A stretch of DNA of 45,053 nt from Ignavibacteriales bacterium CG07_land_8_20_14_0_80_59_12 (GTDB lineage Bacteria; Bacteroidota; Ignavibacteria; 0-14-0-80-59-12), in the NCBI GenBank assembly GCA_002779395.1, contig PEWR01000074.1, positions 1 through 45,053 of the forward strand, in the 5' to 3' direction. Within the stretch, counting starts at the first letter, position 1; every line of letters starts with the position of its first letter. Below are positions 20,487-28,249 of this stretch, piece after piece. The notes beneath the pieces are model-generated. The model saw only the letters and a program-made list of their open reading frames with translations, was not told where the DNA came from and ran no database searches. The position numbers and the translations under genes are program-made.

Positions 20487-22715
20487 CTACACGGGGACTT
20501 CTTCCTTCAGGACTTCCTCGCGGCACTCCGGGCAGAAGAGATACTCCCCCTTCTTCTTCGACGATTTCTGGACGAGGTATCCCGAACCGCACGCCGGGCA
20601 GGTCTGCACAACCGGCTTGTACCAGCTGGCGAAATCACAATCGGGATACCGCGAGCAACCATAAAATGTCTTTCCGCGCTTCGTCCGCTTGACAACAACG
20701 TTCCCCTCACCACACTTCGGACATTTCATGTCCATGGTGAGCGGTTTGGTGTTCTTGCACGAGGGGTAGTTCGAGCAGCCGAGAAAAGCGCCGAACTTTC
20801 CGTGCTTCACCACCATGTCTCCTCCGCAGAGATCACACTTCACGCCTGCGAACTCCTTGTGCTCGTTCTCATCGAGCGGTTTGGTAAAGCGGCATTCCGG
20901 GTAAGCTGTGCAGGCGATGAACTTGCCGTTCCGCCCCCACTTCACAACCAGCGGGGAACCGCAGAGGTGGCATGCCTCCTCTGTCACTTCCTGGAGGGAC
21001 TTCTTGATTGTCTCGGTGTTCTTATTGACACGCTCGAGCACCTTCGAGAACGGGATGTAGAAGTCGTCAAGAACCTTCACGTAATCGCGTTTCCCGGACG
21101 CAACGGTGTCGAGCTCCGCCTCCATCTTCGCGGTGAACTTCACGCTGAAGAGCCCGGGGAAATTCTGGACAAGGATCCTCGTCACGTCCCGGCCGAGCTG
21201 CGTCGCATAGAGCTTCCGGTCCTTCTGCTCTACGTATCGGCGTTCCTGGATCGTGCTCACGATGAGTGCATATGTACTCGGCCTGCCGATGCCGAGCGCT
21301 TCAAGCTCTTTCACGAGCGTGCTCTCGGAGTAGCGGGCGGGAGGCTTGGTGAAGTGCTGCTCCGGGATGACGTTTACGAGCTGAACCGCCTGAAGCGGCG
21401 AGATCCCGGAGGGAATCGGTGATTCCGGCTCGCCGTTCTCGGGTTCGCGCGTCTCCGCATACACCTGGAGGAAGCCATAGAAGATAGGCGTGGAACCCGT
21501 GGCGCGGAAGGTATAGTCCCCGCCTGCAATCTCGACGCTGACCTGCTCGAAGACGGCCGGCGCCATTTGGCAGGCGATGAACCTGTTCCAGATGAGTCCG
21601 TAGAGGGCAAACAGGTCCTTGTCGAGGAACTTCCGCACGGACTTCGGAGTGTGTTTCAAGGATGTCGGCCGAATCGCCTCGTGCGCATCCTGCGACGATT
21701 TCCCCTTTCGGAACGAGCGCGGTTCCCTGGGGAGATACTCTCCGCCGTAATTCTCGTAGATGTACGTCCGCGCCGCTGCGACGGCCTCAGAGCTGAGGCG
21801 TGTTGAGTCGGTCCTCATGTAGGTGATGAGTCCGGCGCTTCCCTCTCCGCCGAGCTCGACCCCTTCGTAGAGCTTCTGGGCGACCATCATCGTCTTTTTT
21901 GTGCTGAAACGAAGCCTCGCAGCGGCCTCCTGCTGCAGGGTCGACGTGATAAACGGGGGAAGCGGGTTCCGCTTTACCTGTTTCTTCTGGACATCGGTGA
22001 TCCGGTAGAGGTGCTTTGCGATATCGGCCGCGTAGCCGTTCGCGGTCGTTTCGTCCTTGATGACGGGCTCCTCACCCGCAATCCGTACGAGCTTCGCGTA
22101 GAGCGACTCGCCGTTGTCAAGCCTGAATTCGCCGTGAATGGTCCAGTACTCCTCCTGGACGAACCGCTCGATCTCCTCCTCCCGCTCGCAGATGAGGCGG
22201 AGAGCGACGGACTGTACGCGCCCTGCCGAGAGCCCGTAGTAGACGGTCTTCCAGACGAACGGGCTCACCTTGTAGCCGACGAGCCGGTCCATGACACGCC
22301 TCGCCTGCTGCGCAAGCACGAGGTTCTCGTCGATCGTGGAGGGATGCTTCATCGCCTCGGCGATGCCGCTCTCGGTGATCTCGTGGAAGAGAACCCGCTT
22401 GATCTTGTTCGCGGGAAGCTTCAGTTCCTCGGCGATGTCGCGCGCGATGGCTTCACCTTCGCGGTCCGGGTCAGTTGCGATGTAGACATCCTTTGCATCT
22501 TTCGCGTGCTCCCGGATTTTCTTCAGGACATCCTTCTTTCCCTTGATGATCTCGTACGTCGGGGCGTAGCCGTTCTCGACGTCGACGCCTAACTTGCTCT
22601 TCGGAAGGTTCCTGATGTGGCCAACGGATGCTTCGACGATGAAGTCGCGGCCGAGGTATTTATTGATCGTCTTCGCCTTTGCGGGAGACTCGACAATAAG
22701 CAGGGATTTCGTCAT
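20487..22715 (-). CDS. topA: DNA topoisomerase I with four C-terminal zinc ribbons
   Basis: MTKSLLIVESPAKAKTINKYLGRDFIVEASVGHIRNLP...; AGLITYMRTDSTRLS; four Cys4 modules at the C-terminus. Confidence 0.97.
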   Translation of the reverse strand: MTKSLLIVESPAKAKTINKYLGRDFIVEASVGHIRNLPKSKLGVDVENGYAPTYEIIKGKKDVLKKIREHAKDAKDVYIATDPDREGEAIARDIAEELKLPANKIKRVLFHEITESGIAEAMKHPSTIDENLVLAQQARRVMDRLVGYKVSPFVWKTVYYGLSAGRVQSVALRLICEREEEIERFVQEEYWTIHGEFRLDNGESLYAKLVRIAGEEPVIKDETTANGYAADIAKHLYRITDVQKKQVKRNPLPPFITSTLQQEAAARLRFSTKKTMMVAQKLYEGVELGGEGSAGLITYMRTDSTRLSSEAVAAARTYIYENYGGEYLPREPRSFRKGKSSQDAHEAIRPTSLKHTPKSVRKFLDKDLFALYGLIWNRFIACQMAPAVFEQVSVEIAGGDYTFRATGSTPIFYGFLQVYAETREPENGEPESPIPSGISPLQAVQLVNVIPEQHFTKPPARYSESTLVKELEALGIGRPSTYALIVSTIQERRYVEQKDRKLYATQLGRDVTRILVQNFPGLFSVKFTAKMEAELDTVASGKRDYVKVLDDFYIPFSKVLERVNKNTETIKKSLQEVTEEACHLCGSPLVVKWGRNGKFIACTAYPECRFTKPLDENEHKEFAGVKCDLCGGDMVVKHGKFGAFLGCSNYPSCKNTKPLTMDMKCPKCGEGNVVVKRTKRGKTFYGCSRYPDCDFASWYKPVVQTCPACGSGYLVQKSSKKKGEYLFCPECREEVLKEEVPV

Positions 22716-22737
22716 GCTCTGTTCACTCTGCAGGAAT

Positions 22738-23196
22738 CTATTGAATGGTGTCGCCGCCGCCCAGGGAGGTGAGACTGCCTGGCAAGTCCGCCTCGTCGGT
22801 ACCGAACATGACGGCAGCGGCGATCGGTTTCACGTCGTCCACTCCCGCCCGTGAGTAGCCTGCCATCATCACGCGCTCAATGATGAGCTCAAGCTCTTCG
22901 TCATCGATGAGCGCGAGTTCCCGCACCTGCAGGAGGTATCCCTGCGCTTCCTTCGAGAGTGCCATTTTCTCAAGATCGTGGAAGATACGGTGGGACCGTG
23001 TGTCGGCGGGAGCGGCCCGGTCGATGGGGCCCGTCCCGGATGTAAGCTGGTCAAAGAGCCAGTTGAAGGCGGAGCTGACTTCGGCGTCCGTGTATCCCTG
23101 TGCAGTCAGGTTACCGATATCGATGTCCGCAAGCGGTTTGTTCTTCTTCAGTTGACTCACAAGATAGACAATGATCTCAACGATGCGTTCGTACAT
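22738..23196 (-). CDS. DUF494 (Smg-like) family protein
   Basis: MYERIVEIIVYLVSQLKKNKPLADIDIGNLTAQGYTDAEVSSAFNWLFDQL...; next to topA, as smg is in many Proteobacteria. Confidence 0.88.
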   Translation of the reverse strand: MYERIVEIIVYLVSQLKKNKPLADIDIGNLTAQGYTDAEVSSAFNWLFDQLTSGTGPIDRAAPADTRSHRIFHDLEKMALSKEAQGYLLQVRELALIDDEELELIIERVMMAGYSRAGVDDVKPIAAAVMFGTDEADLPGSLTSLGGGDTIQ

Positions 23197-23272
23197 CCTA
23201 TCTCCAATTCAACAACTACCGGGAGCAATATAACACGCGGCGACATCGAAAAGCAAACCGAGCCAGTTTCCC

Positions 23273-23719
23273 TCAGCCTCTTTCGCGCCTAAGGTCCGAG
23301 CGGAGGCCATGCCAGCACAGCCGGAGCATCGCGTCCTCCCTCCCGCGCATCGTTCTGCGTTTACGCGGCGTACGATCGTCGTAGCCGAGGAGGTGGAGGG
23401 TGCCGTGAAGAACGAGCCGGGCGGTTTCCTCTGCGAACGCGGCGCCGTAGAGCGCGCACTGTTCCCGTGCCTGATCGATGTTCACATAGATTTCCCCTTC
23501 GACGGAAGCCTCCTCGCCGAGAGGAAAGGCGATGACGTCGGTCGATCTCCGGTGATTCAGAAACTGCGCATTCAGCCGCCTCGTCTCTTCATGGCCGACG
23601 AAGACAACTGAGAGTCTCGCGGCGGTCACCCCCTCACGGCGAAGGAGACAACGGAGCAGGCGGCGGAATGGTTCCTTGGGTAGGCGGGTACGCGGGTGGG
23701 CGTTCTCGACTTCGATCAT
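23273..23719 (-). CDS. ybeY: rRNA maturation RNase YbeY
   Basis: STDVIAFPLGEEASVEGEIYVNIDQAREQ and LVLHGTLHLLGYDD metal-site motif. Confidence 0.92.
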   Translation of the reverse strand: MIEVENAHPRTRLPKEPFRRLLRCLLRREGVTAARLSVVFVGHEETRRLNAQFLNHRRSTDVIAFPLGEEASVEGEIYVNIDQAREQCALYGAAFAEETARLVLHGTLHLLGYDDRTPRKRRTMRGREDAMLRLCWHGLRSDLRRERG

Positions 23720-24195
23720 CCGCGGTCCGGGCCCTGCTTTGGGCCCGCGCCTCCGGCCGAGGGCAGGATCGACTCAGTCAGCGAGAGCGCAATTCCCGAA
23801 AGCATCACTTCCGGCCCCAGCTTGGTGAAGTCGCCGGAGAGGAGCTCCCGGTTGACGTTCGCGTAGAGGGAGCATCCACCTTCGCGTTCGACGATGAGTC
23901 CCGACAGTTTCCCGTTAGACTCGCTCACAAACGTCACTTCGCCAAGCATCTCGCTCACGACGTACCCGGAACAGAAATGGAGCTGCAGGTGCGTGTTGAT
24001 CGTGTAGACCGACAGCAGTATCCCCCGCTGGTTCCCGATCGGGGTATCCGGGTAGATCTCAAGCGTCAGGTTCCGGTGCGGATCGGCTGTCCGGAGTTCA
24101 TACCGGTAGTGCGTCCGCTGCCGTTTCGGCTCCACGCCGAGAACGGCGCCGACGCGCTTCGCATCATCTCCGGAAAACTCACCGGCCATGGTCAC
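23716..24195 (-). CDS. Hypothetical protein, translationally coupled to ybeY
   Basis: 159 aa, ATGA overlap with ybeY; no family recognised by eye. Confidence 0.7.
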   Translation of the reverse strand: MTMAGEFSGDDAKRVGAVLGVEPKRQRTHYRYELRTADPHRNLTLEIYPDTPIGNQRGILLSVYTINTHLQLHFCSGYVVSEMLGEVTFVSESNGKLSGLIVEREGGCSLYANVNRELLSGDFTKLGPEVMLSGIALSLTESILPSAGGAGPKQGPDRG

Positions 24196-24241
24196 TCTCC
24201 ATCTATTCGACCCGATTTCCCTGTCCTAGCATCCGGTGATG

Positions 24242-24287
24242 AAAAACCCCGGCTGCCTCTACCCTCAACGGACGTGCAACCGGGGTT
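24242..24287 (-). terminator. Rho-independent terminator after the cold-shock gene
   Basis: Minus strand AAACCCCGGTTGC ... GCAGCCGGGGTTTTT: 13-bp stem with one G-U pair followed by a T run. Confidence 0.85.
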
Positions 24288-24307
24288 TCAATCAGCATGA
24301 GCAGGCG

Positions 24308-24517
24308 TCACTGGGTAACAAGAGACACGTTGACAGCCTGAAGTCCTTTCTTCCCTTCCACGACCTCGAATTCAACAACCGCCCCGTCCTCAAGCGTGCG
24401 GAACTCCTTGTCGGACTTGATAGCCGTGTAGTGGACGAACACATCTCCCCCCTCGTCGCGCTCGATAAACCCGTATCCCTTCTTGCCATCGAACCACTTG
24501 ACCTTTCCGCGTTGCAT
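24308..24517 (-). CDS. Cold-shock domain protein (CspA family)
   Basis: MQRGKVKWFDGKKGYGFIERDEGGDVFVHYTAIKSDKEFRTLEDGAVVEFEVVEGKKGLQAVNVSLVTQ. ATG 24517 preceded by GGAGG; the track start at 24556 is TTG. Confidence 0.97.
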   Translation of the reverse strand: MQRGKVKWFDGKKGYGFIERDEGGDVFVHYTAIKSDKEFRTLEDGAVVEFEVVEGKKGLQAVNVSLVTQ

Positions 24518-24778
24518 AGCGTAAACCTCCACGAAAGAGTTAATCGGCTCAGGCAACCGGTTTCACTGTAGACCCGCTCCCGGGATAAAAGTCCGGCTGC
24601 CTTTGCCAACTTGGTCTGCAGTGACAGTACGAGACGATGACGACGGCTCTTTGTGCTCACGGATAGGGCTGGACGGTATCGGACGCCGCAGGGGGGGCGC
24701 CAGAAGATCCTCGCAACCTTCATGCCTCACTTCAGAAGGGGACAAAAAGCCCGTTTCGCGTTCGCTCCTACAGCCGCT

Positions 24779-24807
24779 AATATAATGACGCTCCGTCTCA
24801 ATGTCAA
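24779..24807 (-). promoter_or_regulatory. Sigma70-type promoter for the cold-shock gene
   Basis: Minus strand TTGACA (24807-24802), N17, TATATT (24784-24779). Confidence 0.75.
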
Positions 24808-24829
24808 GTCAAATTTCACCTGCCGACCC

Positions 24830-25687
24830 CTACCATTTCGGGGGGTTCCACCCCGGGCGCTTCCATTCCTGCAGCTCCACGCTGACGCTTCCTATGATCA
24901 CGTGAAGCTTCGCGGTGATGGGAATGCTTGCATCGTCGTTGCTGAACCAGCCTTCAAATCCCCCGGTGAGTCCGAAAAAGCCGATAAAATCGGCGCGCCC
25001 GTCAAGACGCAGGACCTTCACAGGGTAACCAACAGCATCGATCTGAACACGTGCGGTCTCGCCCGTGAGGTTGAGATGGGTTGTCCCTTCCATCGAGCCG
25101 GCGAGCGTTGGCGCGCTTACCGTCCCGCGCCGGTGGACAACGCCGCGCGCAAAGAAAAGGAGCGAGAGCCCATCCTGGAAGTCCCCCTTCGTCTGAAGCA
25201 CCGTGTCGACAAGCGTCTCGCCCCCACGCCAGATCTTCACCGCAACCGACCTGCCGCCGTTGCCGTACGTGTACCGGATGTACTTCCATTCCCCGCCGTC
25301 CAGTTCTTTCGACTGGTACCAGCAGGACCGGTACAGGGAATCGACACTGCTTTCCATCGTGCTTCGTACGCGGTAGGGAACGAGCGGATATGATTTGATG
25401 TACGCTGCAAGCTTGTATCGAAGCTGCCCGTTGTCACGGTGCTGCTCGAGAACCTTCGTCCGGATCTCGCCGAGGTTGAACAGGTAGCTGACCTTGTAAA
25501 CGAGCTCCTCCCCCGGCACGAGCACACGCTCGATGCCCGGCTCGCCGGACTGCTGTGAAAAAGACGGTGCCGCCGGCCTGCTCACCATTGTGACAGCCGC
25601 AAGCACAACGCTCCCCACCGCCAGCGAGATGAACGCACGGCTGAGCGGTGTGCCCTGTTTCATCCGGTGTAGGACCGGCGCCATCAA
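24830..25687 (-). CDS. DUF3108-domain protein
   Basis: 285 aa; GEELVYKVSYLFNLGEIRTKVLEQ...; VLRLDGRADFIGFFGLTGGFEGWFSNDDASIPITAKLHVIIGSVSVELQEW; ATGA overlap with the S41 protease. Confidence 0.85.
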   Translation of the reverse strand: MMAPVLHRMKQGTPLSRAFISLAVGSVVLAAVTMVSRPAAPSFSQQSGEPGIERVLVPGEELVYKVSYLFNLGEIRTKVLEQHRDNGQLRYKLAAYIKSYPLVPYRVRSTMESSVDSLYRSCWYQSKELDGGEWKYIRYTYGNGGRSVAVKIWRGGETLVDTVLQTKGDFQDGLSLLFFARGVVHRRGTVSAPTLAGSMEGTTHLNLTGETARVQIDAVGYPVKVLRLDGRADFIGFFGLTGGFEGWFSNDDASIPITAKLHVIIGSVSVELQEWKRPGWNPPKW

Positions 25688-27312
25688 CGGAGACCGGCGA
25701 TCTTCTTCGCTTCCGGGAAAAGCGTCATGGCCTTCTCAAACTGGTTGTCCTCGAGGAGCATGATCGAATACCAACCGTCGTTCCCCCAGAGTGAGCGGGC
25801 GAGGGTCGCCTTCAGGCGGGCCTCGATGAACTTCCGGTCTCTCGTGTACTGGTCTTCCTTGATCTCGACCCCCTTCCCCCTGGCGTAGCGGAGGAAGTCG
25901 CGCATCTGCGCGTCGTTGAACCGAAACTGGTCGCGGAAATCGGGGAACTTGCTCTGGTACCGATCGCGGATCTCTGCAAGTGCATTCCCCATCCCGGAAA
26001 CGGTGTACTCGTAGAAGATGTTTTTCCGGATAAGCGATTCCGAGAGCGGCGTCACGCTGTCGGACTTCACAATGTAGTCGGGCGTAATGCCGCCGCCGCC
26101 GTAGACAGTCCGCCCGCCAGCGGTCTTGTAGACCGGCCGCGTGGAGTCGCGCTCCTCGCTGTGCGTGATATTCTCTCCTTCGATCTCATCGCGCTTCATC
26201 GCGTCGGCGATGTAGCTCGACTTTCCGATGCTGTACGGACGCTGGATGAGGCGGCCGCTCGGCGTGTAGTAGCGCGCAATGGTGAGACGAAACGATGATC
26301 CGTCGTTGAGGGGGTACTGCCGCTGGACAAGTCCCTTCCCGAAACTCGTCTCGCCGACGATGAGTCCGCGGTCCCAATCCTGCACGGCACCCGCAAGGAT
26401 TTCGCTGGCTGATGCGGAGAAACGACTGATCAGTACGACGAGCGGAATGTCCTGTGCCTTGCCCGCTCCGTCGGAGAAGTGCTGCTCGTCGAATTCATCC
26501 CGCCGCCCCTTCGTGTAGACGATCTTCTTCCCCGCCGGGAGAAACTCATCCGCGGCCAGGACCGCCTGGTCGAGGTACCCACCCGGGTTTGCCCGGAGAT
26601 CAAGGATAAGCTCCTTCATCCCCTGGCCCCTGAGCGTCTCGATGGCCTTCACGATCTCGTCGTGTGTTGTCTGTGCAAACCTGTTCACGCTGATGTAGCC
26701 TACCTCGTTGTTCACCATGATGGCAACATCAACACTGTAGAGGGGGATCTTGTCCCTGATGATGCCGAACTCGAGCGGCTCCTTCACTGCTTCGCGGACA
26801 ATCGTCACGGACACTTTCGTTCCCTTCGGGCCGCGAAGCGCTTTCATGACCTGATCGTTGTTGAAGCCGATCGAAGACTTCCCTTCAATCTTGACGATCT
26901 TGTCACCCGAGAGAATCCCGACCAATGCGCTAGGGCCGCCCCCGATGGGCTGGACCACGGTGATGGTGTCGTTGACGACCGAGAACTCTATCCCAACACC
27001 TTCGAAGCTCCCCTGGAAGTCCTCCGTCACCTTCTTCATCTGCTCCGGCGGGATGTAGACAGAATGCGGGTCGAGTGAACCGAGCATCCCGTTCACCGCG
27101 GCTTCAACGAGCTTCTGTGTGTCGACGGGGTCAACATAGTTCTTCACGGTCGTGTTCAGGACTTCCAGGAGCTTCTGGGACTGTTGGATAACGTTGTCCC
27201 CCGAGAAGAGCGCGGGCACCTGGGTCCCGAGGAGGATTCCCCCGATGACACAGAGGATGACGACCGGCCAGGAAAACCGCTTCTTCATGCTTGCACCCCA
27301 CTGTCTGAGCAT
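25684..27312 (-). CDS. S41-family C-terminal processing peptidase with PDZ domain
   Basis: 542 aa; GVGIEFSVVNDTITVVQPIGGGPSALVGILSGDKIVKI; LRANPGGYLDQAVLAADEFLP; SASASEILAGAVQDWDRGLIVGETSFGKGLVQ. Confidence 0.96.
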   Translation of the reverse strand: MLRQWGASMKKRFSWPVVILCVIGGILLGTQVPALFSGDNVIQQSQKLLEVLNTTVKNYVDPVDTQKLVEAAVNGMLGSLDPHSVYIPPEQMKKVTEDFQGSFEGVGIEFSVVNDTITVVQPIGGGPSALVGILSGDKIVKIEGKSSIGFNNDQVMKALRGPKGTKVSVTIVREAVKEPLEFGIIRDKIPLYSVDVAIMVNNEVGYISVNRFAQTTHDEIVKAIETLRGQGMKELILDLRANPGGYLDQAVLAADEFLPAGKKIVYTKGRRDEFDEQHFSDGAGKAQDIPLVVLISRFSASASEILAGAVQDWDRGLIVGETSFGKGLVQRQYPLNDGSSFRLTIARYYTPSGRLIQRPYSIGKSSYIADAMKRDEIEGENITHSEERDSTRPVYKTAGGRTVYGGGGITPDYIVKSDSVTPLSESLIRKNIFYEYTVSGMGNALAEIRDRYQSKFPDFRDQFRFNDAQMRDFLRYARGKGVEIKEDQYTRDRKFIEARLKATLARSLWGNDGWYSIMLLEDNQFEKAMTLFPEAKKIAGLR

Positions 27313-27341
27313 CTCAACCCTCTCCCTCCGCTTGAAATCTC

Positions 27342-27370
27342 AATCTACCAAAACCCGGCTCGCTAATCAA
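27342..27370 (-). promoter_or_regulatory. Candidate promoter TTGATT-N17-TAGATT for the S41 peptidase
   Basis: Minus strand -35 at 27370-27365, 17-nt spacer, -10 at 27347-27342, about 30 bp before the start. Confidence 0.55.
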
Positions 27371-27396
27371 GACGGCTCGTCTTTCGTCGGGCGGAC

Positions 27397-28167
27397 CTAC
27401 CGGACGGGCATCCAATGCCCGATGGCGGAGCGTCCGAAGAACTTGACGGAAACGGCGTTCCGGAACCACATCCCGGTTACCCGGAGATAGCCGAGCTTCC
27501 GGTATCGCCGCGGCGATTCGTAGACTGTATGCCCCCAGAGGAACTTCACTTTCCCTTCGCGTATGAGCCGCGTGTAGAGCTCGAAATCCTCTCCAGCGGC
27601 AAGCGACGCCGCATTCCCGCCGACCCGCTCGAAGACATCACGCCGGATAATCTGGCACTCGCCGCGGCCCATCCCGACTCGAACGACGTTTGCCGCCCAG
27701 AAGACAAGATTGTAGAACCGCTGGAAGACCTTGTCGCTCAGCGTCTCCTCTTCGGGGTAAACGTACACACTGCACGTGAGAGCTACGACTCCAGGGCCGC
27801 TCAATGCCTCAAGTGCGCCGCGGAGGAATCCGGCGGGATCACGGAGCCTCGTGTCGGCATTCACAAACATAAGGACCGAGCCGCGTGCCTGTGCCGCACC
27901 GGCGTTCCTCCCCTCTGCGATCGTTTGCCGGTGCGGGCCGTTGTGTAGGACGACAGAATCGGCGTGCTGCCGCGCGATCTCCAGGGTGCCGTCCGTAGAT
28001 CCGCCGTCGCTCACAATGACTTCACAACGGAGCGCGCGGCGAATCTCCGGCGTAAACTGGCGCAAGACATGTTCGAGGAGTTTCTCCTCGCAGTAGGTCG
28101 GAATGATAACACTGATGACAGGGGTGTCGTTCCGGTCCGGGTCAGAAGCGAAGATCTGAGGTGACAA
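27397..28167 (-). CDS. Glycosyltransferase family 2
   Basis: 256 aa; ISVIIPTYCEEKLLEHVL, EVIVSDGGSTDGTLEIA, EGRNAGAAQARGSVLMFVNADTRL. Confidence 0.93.
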   Translation of the reverse strand: MSPQIFASDPDRNDTPVISVIIPTYCEEKLLEHVLRQFTPEIRRALRCEVIVSDGGSTDGTLEIARQHADSVVLHNGPHRQTIAEGRNAGAAQARGSVLMFVNADTRLRDPAGFLRGALEALSGPGVVALTCSVYVYPEEETLSDKVFQRFYNLVFWAANVVRVGMGRGECQIIRRDVFERVGGNAASLAAGEDFELYTRLIREGKVKFLWGHTVYESPRRYRKLGYLRVTGMWFRNAVSVKFFGRSAIGHWMPVR

Positions 28168-28249
28168 ATCGAGGCGTCAGTCCAATTCGTGATGGAGGTC
28201 CATTGAAAGATATGAAAACGGCGGCAGAAGTCCTACCGGCGCGAGCGCT

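Noticed and set aside
19068-21422. 784-aa plus-strand ORF
   Set aside because: Antisense to hprK, hpf, xerC and topA, all of which have clear family motifs; a long antisense frame is expected at this GC content.
23729-23748. CGGGCCC-TGCTTT-GGGCCCG hairpin
   Set aside because: Short GC-rich stem within the coding end of the hypothetical gene upstream of ybeY, no T-tract; likely compositional.
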